From Planctomycetota bacterium (GTDB lineage: Bacteria > Planctomycetota > B15-G4 > JADJEK01), in assembly GCA_016213895.1 (NCBI GenBank), contig JACQZJ010000078.1, positions 51,689 through 90,260 on the forward strand: DNA of 38,572 bases, read 5' to 3'. Shown here one piece after another: positions 1 to 7,284 of the stretch (its first letter is position 1; every line of letters begins with the position of its first letter). The position numbers and the translations under genes were made by a program. Below the pieces are notes generated by a model, which had not been told where the DNA came from, did no database searches, and saw only the letters and a list, made by a program, of their open reading frames with translations.

Positions 1-809
1 GCACCGAGCAGCCCGGCCTGCACTTCAAGTGGCCCCTCGGCATCGAGAGCGCCGAGCGCGTCAAGGCGGACCGCGTCGAGAAGGAGGAGTTCGGCTTCCG
101 CACGCTCGAAGCCGACGTGCGCACGCGCTACTCGGCCAAGGACTACTCCGTCGAGTCGCTGATGCTGACCGGCGACCTCAACCAGGCGGACGTGGAGTGG
201 ACCGTCCAGTACAAGATCAAGGATCCGCGCGCCTACCTCTTCAACGTGCGCGACCCGCAGACCACGCTGCGCGCCATCTCCGAGTCCGCGATGCGCGCGG
301 TGGTCGGCGACCGCGGCGTCACCGAGGTCCTGACCGTGGGCAAGGCCGAGGTCGAGAGCGAGGCCGAGAAGCTGCTGCAGAGCATCCTCGACCAGTACCG
401 CGCCGGCATCCAGATCCAGCGCGTCAAGCTCCAGGACGTGTTCCCGCCGGAGCAGGTGAAGCAGTCGTTCACCGACGTCGAGGCCGCCAAGCAGGAGAAG
501 GAGGAGACCATCCTCATGGCTCAGCAGGGCTACAACCAGGAGATTCCCGCGGCCACGGGCTCGGCCCTCAAGCTGATCAGCGAGGCCGAGGGCTACAAGC
601 TCGACCGCGTCAACCGGGCGCGTGGCGAGGCGGAACGCTTCAGCGCCATCCTCGCCGAGTACCAGAAGGCGCCTCAGGTCACGCGCCGCCGCCTCTACCT
701 CGAGGCGCTCGCCGACCTCCTGCCGCGCGTGACCACGAAGGTCATCGTCGACGACGCCGTGACCGGCCTGCTGCCGCTCCTCGAGCTGGGCGGCGGGAAG
801 GGCAAGTAG
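1..809 (+). CDS. hflK: HflK, FtsH-protease modulator subunit (5' end outside window)
   Basis: The reading frame is open from base 3 and ends at TAG 807-809, so the N-terminus and its membrane anchor lie off the left edge. The visible part is the SPFH/band-7 domain ('TEQPGLHFKWPLGIE...') followed by the long charged alpha-helical tail typical of HflK ('AEGYKLDRVNRARGEAERF'). HflK pairs with HflC as a membrane-anchored cage around the FtsH AAA protease and modulates turnover of membrane proteins. It is followed after 2 nt by hflC, the standard order, so the two are almost certainly co-transcribed. Family identity is firm from sequence and context. The role is taken from the characterised family. 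Confidence 0.93.
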   Translation, partial: TEQPGLHFKWPLGIESAERVKADRVEKEEFGFRTLEADVRTRYSAKDYSVESLMLTGDLNQADVEWTVQYKIKDPRAYLFNVRDPQTTLRAISESAMRAVVGDRGVTEVLTVGKAEVESEAEKLLQSILDQYRAGIQIQRVKLQDVFPPEQVKQSFTDVEAAKQEKEETILMAQQGYNQEIPAATGSALKLISEAEGYKLDRVNRARGEAERFSAILAEYQKAPQVTRRRLYLEALADLLPRVTTKVIVDDAVTGLLPLLELGGGKGK

Positions 810-811
810 TC

Positions 812-1759
812 ATGGGCAAGGCGCTCTTCCTCATCCTCGTCGTGCTCGGCGTGGTCTTCCTGGCGGGCGGCTTCTACACGGTCCACGAGACCGAGCAGGT
901 CATCATCACGCGCTTCGGCGACCCGGTGTCCGGGCCGATCACCGCGGCCGGGCCGCACCTCAAGATGCCGTTCATCGACAGCGTGCGGCGCTTCGAGCGC
1001 CGCATCCTCGAGTGGGACGGCGACGAGAACGACATCGTCACGCGGGACAAGAAGACCATCCGCGTGGACACCACCGCGCGCTGGCGCATCAACGACCCGC
1101 TCAAGTTCCTGAAGAGCGTGCACGACGAACGCAGCGCCAAGAGCCGCCTGGACGACATCCTGGACGGGGCGACGCGGGAGTTCATCTCCAAGAACAACCT
1201 CATCGAGGCGGTGCGCGCCACCAACCGCGAGTTCGGTCCCGAGGAGGGCATCGACCTCGACCTGGGCGACGGCGCGGCGCGCCAGGAGACGATCACGGTC
1301 GGCCGCGACCGGCTCATCGCCAGCATCGTGGAGAACGCGCAGCGGAACGTCGCCGAGCTGGGCATCGAGATCGTCGACGTGCGCATCCGCCGCATCGACT
1401 ACAACGAGAAGGTGCGCCTATCGGTCTACGAGCGCATGATCGCCGAGCGCAACCAGATCGCGGACAAGTACCGCTCCGAGGGCCGTGGCAAGGCGTCCGA
1501 GATCGAGGGGAAGATGGAGAAGGAGCTGAAGCGCATCGAATCGGAGGCGTTCCGCCAGGCGGAGGCCATCCGCGGCGCGGCGGACGCCGAGGCCACCAGG
1601 ATCTACGCCGAAGCCTACGGCGCGAACGAGGAGTTCTACGCCTTCTACCAGACGCTCGAGACGTGCAAGAAGGCTCTCGGCGGCGGCACGACGACGATGG
1701 TGATGTCGAGCGGCAGCGACCTGCTCAAGTACCTCAAGGACCCGGGCACGGGCAAGTAG
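812..1759 (+). CDS. hflC: HflC, FtsH-protease modulator subunit
   Basis: 315 aa. The ATG at 812 lies 2 nt after the hflK stop, with a purine-rich GGAAGGG within the hflK end as ribosome site. Residues 4-22 form a single N-terminal membrane anchor ('ALFLILVVLGVVFLAGGFY'), followed by the SPFH domain ('VHETEQVIITRFGDP') and a C-terminal charged helix with 'ADAEATRIYAEAYGANEEFYAF', as in HflC. It should form the periplasm-facing HflKC complex that controls FtsH. Length is normal for the family. A GC-rich hairpin lies just after the stop (1778-1793). Confidence 0.95.
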   Translation: MGKALFLILVVLGVVFLAGGFYTVHETEQVIITRFGDPVSGPITAAGPHLKMPFIDSVRRFERRILEWDGDENDIVTRDKKTIRVDTTARWRINDPLKFLKSVHDERSAKSRLDDILDGATREFISKNNLIEAVRATNREFGPEEGIDLDLGDGAARQETITVGRDRLIASIVENAQRNVAELGIEIVDVRIRRIDYNEKVRLSVYERMIAERNQIADKYRSEGRGKASEIEGKMEKELKRIESEAFRQAEAIRGAADAEATRIYAEAYGANEEFYAFYQTLETCKKALGGGTTTMVMSSGSDLLKYLKDPGTGK

Positions 1760-1777
1760 GAGCGTCCCGCCCCGGGC

Positions 1778-1793
1778 GCGGCGCTCGCGCCGC
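1778..1793 (+). terminator. GC hairpin after hflC, possible terminator
   Basis: GCGGCGC (1778-1784) and GCGCCGC (1787-1793) form a perfect 7-bp stem 19 nt past the hflC stop. No T-tract follows, so intrinsic termination is only a possibility. It does separate hflC from the next gene, whose leader holds an AT-rich TATTTA (1828-1833) that may be a -10 element. Confidence 0.3.
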
Positions 1794-1872
1794 CGTAAAG
1801 AATCCGCGCGCGCGGGCCGAAGTCGACTATTTAAGGTAGGACACCCGGGCCGCCCCCGCAGCAGAGGATCCT

Positions 1873-3435
1873 TTGGCCAGACCGCGCGTCGTTCTCTTCC
1901 TGCCCTCCCGGGTCGATCCGGCCCTCGGCGACCTGCCGGCCGCGGACCTGCAGCCGCTCGAGCTCCTGCACATCGCCGCGCCGGCCGAGCAGGCCGGCTA
2001 CGAGGTCGTGCTCATCGACGCCATGACCGAGCCCAGCTACCTGAACCGGGTGGTCCAGGCATGCGCCGGCGCCGTGGCTTTCGGCTCTTCCTGCATCCTC
2101 GGCTACCAGATCTACGACGGAGCGCTCGTCGCCCAGGCGGTGCGCGCCGCGCATCCCGACCTGCCGATCTTCTGGGGCGGGTTCTTCCCCTCCTCGCTGC
2201 CGGAGCTCTTCCTGCGCTCCGGCTGCTGCGACGCGGTCTGCGTCGGCCAAGGGGAGATCACCTTCGTCGAGATGCTGCGGGCCGCCGCGGCCGCGGGCGG
2301 TCGCGGCCGGCTGCAGGCGGAGCTGGAGCAGGTCGACGGCCTGGCCCTGTGGCGCGACGGCGCCGTGCGCCTGCAGCCGCGCCGCAAGGTGGCGCCGCTC
2401 GACGAGCTGCCGCCGCCCGCCTTCCACCTCATCGACCTGGAGCAGTACTACGCGTTGAACGCGCGCTCGGCCCAGCTCGGCCGCCGCGTGCGCAACCGCC
2501 TGCCGCCGCCGGAGCCGTTCAAGTCGGGCAGGCCCTGCCGCGGCCTGTCCTACTTCTCCTCCTACGGCTGCCCCGAGCCCTGCAGCTTCTGCTGCTCGCC
2601 GCACATTGCCGGGCGGCGCTGGGTGGCGCTCGATCCGGACGTCCTGGTCGAGCGGCTAGTGGAGATCCACCGCGAGCACCCGTACGACATCATCCGCTTC
2701 CAGGACGCCAACTTCGGCGTGTCCGAGAAGCGCACGCGCCGCTTCTGCCAGGCGCTCATCGCCTCCGGCCTCGAGGTGTTTTGGAACGGCACGGTCGAGA
2801 TCCGCCAGATCTGCCAGTACTCGGAGGAGACCCTCGACCTGATGAAGCAGTCGGGCTGCCACCTGGCCTGGTTCGGCGCCGAGGCGGCGAGCGAGGAGAC
2901 GCAGCGGCTCATCAAGAAGAACATCAAGGAGGGGCAGACGGACGAGGCCATGCGCCGCATGCACGAGCGCGGCATCATGTCCGGCCTGACCTACATCATC
3001 GGCTACCCGGGCGAGAGCGCCGCGTCGATGCGCGAGACGATCCTGCACGCCGCCGAGATGAAGTGGAAGTACCCCTCGTGCTCGAGCGAGGTCTTCCCCT
3101 ACCGCCCCATCCCCGGCTCGGACTTCTGGCAGCCATCCATCGCCGCGGGCTACCGGCCGCCCCGCACCTTCGAGGAGTGGGGCCGCTGCTTCGACTACAA
3201 GTTCAACTCCTGGTTCGGACAGATCCCCGCGGACGTGCTCAGGCTGTGGCGGCGCTACACGATCATGGCGCCCTGGTTCGACGGCAACGCCGGCGGCCGC
3301 GGGCCGGTCTCGCGCCTCATCCGCCGCGCCGCCGGCTGGCGCCTGCGCCACGGCCGCTACGGCGCGCCGGTCGAGTTCAAGGCGTTCGACGTGTTCCGCC
3401 GCCTCGCGGGGGAGCGCGCGGCGAGCGTGCTCTGA
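1873..3435 (+). CDS. B12-binding-type radical SAM protein, tandem paralogue 1
   Basis: 520 aa. The start is TTG at 1873, supported by AGAGGA 5 nt upstream and by matching the N-terminus of the next two paralogues. Residues about 1-150 resemble the Rossmann-like cobalamin-binding domain of BchE-type enzymes ('PLELLHIAAPAEQAGYEV', 'WGGFFPSSLPE', 'GQGEITF'). The classical DxHxxG cobalamin motif is absent, so B12 binding is not proven. The radical SAM cluster motif CxxxCxxC is at C233, C237 and C240, with an extra Cys at 241, followed by 'FQDANFG' and 'GYPGES' core elements. Such proteins usually methylate or rearrange unactivated carbons. The substrate is unknown. It is first of three adjacent paralogues and its stop lies 9 nt before the next start, so an operon is likely. 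Confidence 0.85.
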   Translation: MARPRVVLFLPSRVDPALGDLPAADLQPLELLHIAAPAEQAGYEVVLIDAMTEPSYLNRVVQACAGAVAFGSSCILGYQIYDGALVAQAVRAAHPDLPIFWGGFFPSSLPELFLRSGCCDAVCVGQGEITFVEMLRAAAAAGGRGRLQAELEQVDGLALWRDGAVRLQPRRKVAPLDELPPPAFHLIDLEQYYALNARSAQLGRRVRNRLPPPEPFKSGRPCRGLSYFSSYGCPEPCSFCCSPHIAGRRWVALDPDVLVERLVEIHREHPYDIIRFQDANFGVSEKRTRRFCQALIASGLEVFWNGTVEIRQICQYSEETLDLMKQSGCHLAWFGAEAASEETQRLIKKNIKEGQTDEAMRRMHERGIMSGLTYIIGYPGESAASMRETILHAAEMKWKYPSCSSEVFPYRPIPGSDFWQPSIAAGYRPPRTFEEWGRCFDYKFNSWFGQIPADVLRLWRRYTIMAPWFDGNAGGRGPVSRLIRRAAGWRLRHGRYGAPVEFKAFDVFRRLAGERAASVL

Positions 3436-3444
3436 GAGGCAGCG

Positions 3445-4986
3445 ATGGCCAGGAAACGCGTCGTCCTGTTCCTTCCCTCGCGCGTCGACCCGAGCATCGG
3501 CGACCTGGCGTCCCCCGACCTCTTGCCCCTCGAGCTGCTGCACATCGCGGGCCCGGTGGAGAAGCTCGGCTACGAGGTGCAGGTCATCGACGCGCTGGTC
3601 GAGCCCGACTACGTGCGGAAGGTGCTCGCGGCGTGCGACGGCGCTCTCCTCTTCGGCGCCTCGTGCATCCTCGGCTACCAGGTGTACGACGGGTCGCTCG
3701 TGGGCCGGGCCGTGCGCCAGAGGTTTCCGCGGCTGCCGCAGGTCTGGGGCGGGTGGTTTCCCGGCTCGGTGCCGGAGCTGTACCTGCGGAGCGGCTTCTG
3801 CGACGCGGTGGCCATCGGCCAGGGCGAGGTCACGTTCGCCGAGCTGGTGCAGGCCGTCGACCACGGCGCCGACCTGGAGCGCGTCGCGGGCCTGGCGCTC
3901 TGGCGCGACGACGCGCTGCATCTCACGGCGCGGCGCGCGGTCGCCGCGATGAACGACCTGCCCGCGCCCTCGTTCCACCTCATCGACCTGCGTAAGTACT
4001 ACGACTTGGCGGGCAGGCAGGCGCCCTACGGCCGGCGGGTGCGCAACAAGCTGCCGAACCCTCTCGACGTGCCGCCGGATCAGGCGCTGCGCGGCCTGTC
4101 CTACTTCACCTCCTTCGGCTGCCCGGAGCCGTGCGAGTTCTGCTGCTCGCCGGGCGTTTCCGGACGCCGCTGGGTCTCCCTCGACGCCGACCTGCTCGTG
4201 GACCGCCTGCAGGAGATCCACCGCCGCCACCCGTTCGACGTGCTGCGCATCCAGGACGCCAACTTCGGCGTCCAGGAGAAGCGCACCGCGCGCTTCTGCG
4301 AGCGCCTCATCGAGTCGGGCATGCAGCTGCGTTGGAACGCCACCATCGAGATCAAGCAGGTCTGCCAGTACGCGGACGAGACCATCGAGCTGCTCAAGCG
4401 CTCCGGCTGCCACATGCTCATCACCGGCGCCGAGGCGGCGTCGGAAGAGACGCAGCGCATGATCAGGAAGAACATCAAGGAGGGCTGGACCGACCGCGCC
4501 ATCGGGCGCATGTACCGGGCCGGGATCCAGTTCGCCGTCACCTACATCATCGGCTACCCGGGAGAGAGCCCGGCGTCGATGTACGAGACCATCTACGAGG
4601 CGGCGGAGATGAAGACCAAGTACCCGACCTGCTCGTCGGAGGTCTTCCCCTACCGGCCGATCCCCGGTTCCACCTACTGGGAGCCGTCGGTCCAGGCCGG
4701 CTACCCGGTTCCCCAGGACTTCGAGCAGTGGGGCCGCTTCTTCGACTACAAGTTCAACTCATGGTGGGGCAAGGTGCCGCCCGACGTGCAGGAGGCGTGG
4801 AAGGTCTTCACCACGCTCGCCCCTTGGTTCGACGGCAACGCCGGCGGCAGGGGGCCGATCTCCCGCTACCTGAGGAAGCGCGCCGGCCACCGCCTGAGGA
4901 ACCGCCTGCTGCACCGGCCGTACGAGTTCTCCGCCTACGATCTCTTCCGGCGCGTGGCCGGCAAGAGGGCCGCGAGGCTGATCTGA
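3445..4986 (+). CDS. B12-binding-type radical SAM protein, tandem paralogue 2
   Basis: 513 aa, ATG at 3445 preceded by GAGAGG. It is closely similar to paralogue 1 end to end: the N-terminal 'RVVLFLPSRVDP', 'GASCILGYQVYDGSL' and 'WGGWFPGSVPE', the [4Fe-4S] ligands C226, C230 and C233 ('GCPEPCEFCCSP'), then 'IQDANFGV', 'NIKEGWTDRA' and 'APWFDGNAGGRGP'. The C-terminal segment after residue about 420 is conserved in all three copies and matches no domain I recognise. It probably arose by duplication of its upstream neighbour. Specific substrate is unknown. A combined pathway or alternative substrates for the three copies is inference only. Confidence 0.85.
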   Translation: MARKRVVLFLPSRVDPSIGDLASPDLLPLELLHIAGPVEKLGYEVQVIDALVEPDYVRKVLAACDGALLFGASCILGYQVYDGSLVGRAVRQRFPRLPQVWGGWFPGSVPELYLRSGFCDAVAIGQGEVTFAELVQAVDHGADLERVAGLALWRDDALHLTARRAVAAMNDLPAPSFHLIDLRKYYDLAGRQAPYGRRVRNKLPNPLDVPPDQALRGLSYFTSFGCPEPCEFCCSPGVSGRRWVSLDADLLVDRLQEIHRRHPFDVLRIQDANFGVQEKRTARFCERLIESGMQLRWNATIEIKQVCQYADETIELLKRSGCHMLITGAEAASEETQRMIRKNIKEGWTDRAIGRMYRAGIQFAVTYIIGYPGESPASMYETIYEAAEMKTKYPTCSSEVFPYRPIPGSTYWEPSVQAGYPVPQDFEQWGRFFDYKFNSWWGKVPPDVQEAWKVFTTLAPWFDGNAGGRGPISRYLRKRAGHRLRNRLLHRPYEFSAYDLFRRVAGKRAARLI

Positions 4987-5000
4987 GCGCGGCGGCGCGC

Positions 5001-5006
5001 TATACT
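5001..5006 (+). promoter_or_regulatory. TATACT, possible -10 element before radical SAM paralogue 3
   Basis: TATACT lies in the 53-nt gap between paralogues 2 and 3, 34 nt before the ATG. No good -35 hexamer is visible at the right distance. It may give paralogue 3 its own transcript. Confidence 0.25.
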
Positions 5007-5039
5007 GCGCGCTGACCGCGCGCGCCAGGAAGTTGACAG

Positions 5040-6668
5040 ATGAGCGACAGGAAGCGGGTCGTGCTGTACTACCCCGAGCGCGGGAATCCCGACCTCGGCC
5101 AGCCCTACAGCGCCGACCTGCTGCCGCTCGAGTTCCTGCATATCGCGGCGCCCGCCATGCAGCAGGGCTTCGAGATCGACGTCGTCGACTCGATGATCGA
5201 GGAGCGCCCGCACGAGGCGGTGCTGGCGCGCCTCCCCGGCGCGTTCGCCTTCGGCTCGACGTGCATCATCGGCTATCAGGTCGCGGACGGCGCTGCGCTC
5301 GCCAGGAAGGTGCGCGCGGCGCGCCCCGAGCTGCCGATCATCTGGGGCGGGTGGTTCCCCTCCGTGGCGCCGCAGCTCTACCTGTCCAGCGGCCTGGCCG
5401 ACGCCGTCTGCCTCGGCCAGGGCGAGGTCACCTTCAGCGAGTGGCTGTGCGCGCTGCGCGACGGCCGGCCGGCGACGCAGGTCCCGGGCCTGGCCTTGTG
5501 GGTCGACGGCCGGGTCGAGCGCACCGCTCCGCGCAAGGTGGTTCCGCTCGCCGACCTCCCGGAGCCGGTCTACGACCTCGTGCCCGTGGACAGGTACCTC
5601 GACATCCAGGAACGGCAGGCGCGGACCGCCAAGGTGCGCTACCGCTTCCCTGACCCGCCCGGCTTCAGCATGGAGAATCCCTACCGGGCGATCTCCTTCC
5701 TCAGCTCGTTCGGCTGTCCCGAGGACTGCTCCTTCTGCTGCTCTCCGGGAGTGACCGGACGGCGCTGGGTGGCGCTGCCGGCCAAGACCGTCGTCGACCG
5801 CCTGGAACGTCTGCGGCGCGCGCACGACTTCCACATCGTGCGCTTCCAGGACGCGAACTTCGGCGTCAATCCCAAGCGGGTGCGCGAGTTCTGCCAGGAG
5901 CTGCTGGCGCGCAGGCTGGACATCCTGTGGAACGCCACGATCGAGGTCGAGACGATCATGCGCATGGACGACGAGACGCTCGACCTCATGCGCGACTCCG
6001 GCTGCCACATGATGTGGGTCGGCGCCGAGACGGCCACCGAGAAGATGCAGGCCTACGTCCGCAAGCACATCAAGCAGGGACACGCGCGCCAGGCGATGGA
6101 GCGCATGTGGCGTCGCGGGGTCAAGATCGGCTTGTTCTGGATCATCGGCTATCCGAACGAGACCGAGGAGTCGATGCGCGCCACGCTCGACCTCGCGGCG
6201 GACATCAAGTACCACTTCCCGAACTGCACCTCGGAGGTGCTCCTCTTCCGGCCGCTGCCGGGCACGGTGTGCGCCGCGGACGCCGAGCGCGCCGGCTACG
6301 AAATGCCGCTCGACTTCGACACCTGGGGACGCATGGTCGAGTACAAGTTCGAGAACGCGACGTTCGACGCCCTGCCTCCCAGGATCCGGCGCGACTTCCA
6401 CCGCTACTCCTACCTGGTGCCGTGGTACGACGGCTTGGTGCGCGGCCGGTCGCCCTACAAGCGCTTCCTGCGGCACATGGCCGGACTGCGCCTCAAGCAC
6501 CAGTGGTACGGGCTGCCGCTCGAGTTCAAGCTGCACGACTGGGGCCGCCGCGCCCTCCAGGCGCTCGGCTTCGAGCGCCGCGCCCGGCTCGAGGCGCGCG
6601 CCGCGGGCGTGGCGCTGGAGGGGGCGGCGCCAGGCGCGGGCGGCGCAGAGCGCACGGCGGCGCGCTGA
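5040..6668 (+). CDS. B12-binding-type radical SAM protein, tandem paralogue 3
   Basis: 542 aa, ATG at 5040 with AGGAAG about 8 nt upstream. It is the most diverged of the three: 'RVVLYYPERGNPDLG' at the N-terminus, the cobalamin-domain-like 'LLPLEFLHIAAPAMQQGFE', CxxxCxxC at C226, C230 and C233 ('GCPEDCSFCCSPG'), 'FQDANFGVNPKRV', and 'IIGYPNETEESM'. The last 30 or so residues are Ala/Gly/Arg-rich and not shared with the others, a likely disordered tail. No Cys follows C234 in the way expected of auxiliary-cluster (SPASM) enzymes, so it appears to be a plain radical SAM enzyme. Function unknown. Paralogy with the two upstream genes is clear by eye. Confidence 0.85.
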   Translation: MSDRKRVVLYYPERGNPDLGQPYSADLLPLEFLHIAAPAMQQGFEIDVVDSMIEERPHEAVLARLPGAFAFGSTCIIGYQVADGAALARKVRAARPELPIIWGGWFPSVAPQLYLSSGLADAVCLGQGEVTFSEWLCALRDGRPATQVPGLALWVDGRVERTAPRKVVPLADLPEPVYDLVPVDRYLDIQERQARTAKVRYRFPDPPGFSMENPYRAISFLSSFGCPEDCSFCCSPGVTGRRWVALPAKTVVDRLERLRRAHDFHIVRFQDANFGVNPKRVREFCQELLARRLDILWNATIEVETIMRMDDETLDLMRDSGCHMMWVGAETATEKMQAYVRKHIKQGHARQAMERMWRRGVKIGLFWIIGYPNETEESMRATLDLAADIKYHFPNCTSEVLLFRPLPGTVCAADAERAGYEMPLDFDTWGRMVEYKFENATFDALPPRIRRDFHRYSYLVPWYDGLVRGRSPYKRFLRHMAGLRLKHQWYGLPLEFKLHDWGRRALQALGFERRARLEARAAGVALEGAAPGAGGAERTAAR

Positions 6669-6725
6669 GGACTGGCCACGGGCGGCGGTTGCGCGCCGCA
6701 TCAGCCGCACCGGGATGGAGCGGCT

Positions 6726-6743
6726 GGCGAGCCGCGGCTCGCC
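6726..6743. repeat. Perfect 18-bp palindrome after radical SAM paralogue 3
   Basis: GGCGAGCC-GC-GGCTCGCC is a perfect inverted repeat 58 nt past the stop of paralogue 3. It could fold as a hairpin that ends or stabilises the upstream transcript. No T-tract follows. Confidence 0.5.
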
Positions 6744-6776
6744 TCCGGCCAGGTCCCGGACGCGCATCGGCTCCCA

Positions 6777-6888
6777 GCGATCAGCCTCGGAGCGCCCTGC
6801 TCGCTTCGCCCAGGCGGGCTGAGCCCCTCCCCCTTCACGGCGATCAGCCGCGGAGCGCCCTGCTGGCGCTCCGCCGGCTGCATCGCCG
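6777..6888. repeat. Imperfect direct repeat (63-bp period), also present near 12612
   Basis: GCGATCAGCC then CGGAGCGCCCTGCT begins at 6777 and again at 6840. The second copy continues into GCTCCGCCGGCTGCATCGCCG, and this tail recurs with one mismatch at 12643-12664. The copies are intergenic, suggesting a dispersed genomic repeat. Confidence 0.55.
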
Positions 6889-6910
6889 ACCAAGCAGATC
6901 ATCCAATTTC

Positions 6911-6980
6911 TGAGAACAATCCTCACCTTCCTTGACGAAAGGGTCTATACTCCCACCGTCTTTGTTGAGAGTGGTTCTCA
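6911..6980 (+). promoter_or_regulatory. Two Fur-type boxes bracketing a -10 element upstream of feoA
   Basis: TGAGAACAATCCTCA (6911-6925) and TGAGAGTGGTTCTCA (6966-6980) both fit the 7-1-7 Fur-box pattern TGAtAAT-N-ATTaTCA in its GAGAAT/ATTCTC variant. Their centres are 55 bp apart. TATACT (6946-6951) lies between them as a likely -10. The second box ends 22 nt before the feoA ATG. Iron-loaded Fur (or a functional analogue) would cover the promoter and repress feoAB. The boxes are seen in sequence. The regulator is inferred from family knowledge. Confidence 0.75.
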
Positions 6981-7002
6981 TTCCAAGTTAGCCTGAGCGA
7001 GC

Positions 7003-7230
7003 ATGACGACGCTGGACAGCCTTGCATCCGGATCCGAAGCCCTCCTCCAGGAGATCGGCGGCTCCCGCCCCTTCCAGTGCCGGCTGATGGAGATGGGTCT
7101 CCTCCCCGGCACGCGCGTGCGCCTGGTGCGCAGGAACGACGTGGGCGGCATCGTCGAGCTCAGGGTGCGTCGCTCCAGCGTCACGCTGCGCATGGGTGAG
7201 GCCAGCCACCTCACCGTTTCCCCGATCTAG
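7003..7230 (+). CDS. feoA: FeoA, ferrous iron transport accessory protein
   Basis: 75 aa, the normal size of a stand-alone FeoA. It has the SH3-like beta-barrel core with 'RLMEMGLLPGTRVRLVRR' and 'ELRVRRSSVTLRMGEASHL'. FeoA is a small cytoplasmic partner of the FeoB ferrous iron permease. It lies just downstream of two Fur-type boxes and upstream of feoB. Its TAG stop (7228-7230) is in the same reading frame as feoB, with only 17 sense codons between stop and the feoB start, so a single base change would produce a FeoA-FeoB fusion of the kind known in some bacteria. Confidence 0.93.
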   Translation: MTTLDSLASGSEALLQEIGGSRPFQCRLMEMGLLPGTRVRLVRRNDVGGIVELRVRRSSVTLRMGEASHLTVSPI

Positions 7231-7269
7231 CATCTCACCCCCAGGCCGCGTCCCGCACCGGCCGGCCAC

Positions 7270-7284
7270 GGAGGGCCTCCCCTG
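7270..7284 (+). promoter_or_regulatory. Shine-Dalgarno site and CTG start codon of feoB
   Basis: GGAGGG (7270-7275) lies 6 nt before CTG 7282-7284. Between the feoA stop and this point the feoB frame has no ATG, GTG or TTG. The first such codon afterwards (GTG 7366) lies inside the G domain, past the essential P-loop. CTG is therefore the best-supported start. Confidence 0.65.

Larger units (their letters stand above)
6669..7002. other. Intergenic region with palindrome, tandem repeat and iron promoter
   Basis: 334 nt without a convincing gene. It contains a perfect palindrome (6726-6743), a 63-bp-period imperfect direct repeat (6777-6805 and 6840-6870) whose second copy is related to sequence at 12612-12664, and the feoA control region (6911-6980). 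Short open frames here are GC shadows. Confidence 0.7.

Noticed and set aside
1873-6668. Firm assignment of the three radical SAM proteins as cobalamin-dependent methyltransferases
   Set aside because: The DxHxxG cobalamin motif is absent in all three. Only fold-like similarity is visible.
4935-6926. Long minus-strand frames opposite the radical SAM, feoB, M28 and RND genes
   Set aside because: They mirror the GC-rich plus-strand genes, have no family motifs, and are typical antisense shadows.
6932-6951. TTGACG and TATACT before feoA as a -35/-10 pair
   Set aside because: Only 8 nt separate them, far from the 16-18 nt required. Only the -10 is kept as plausible.
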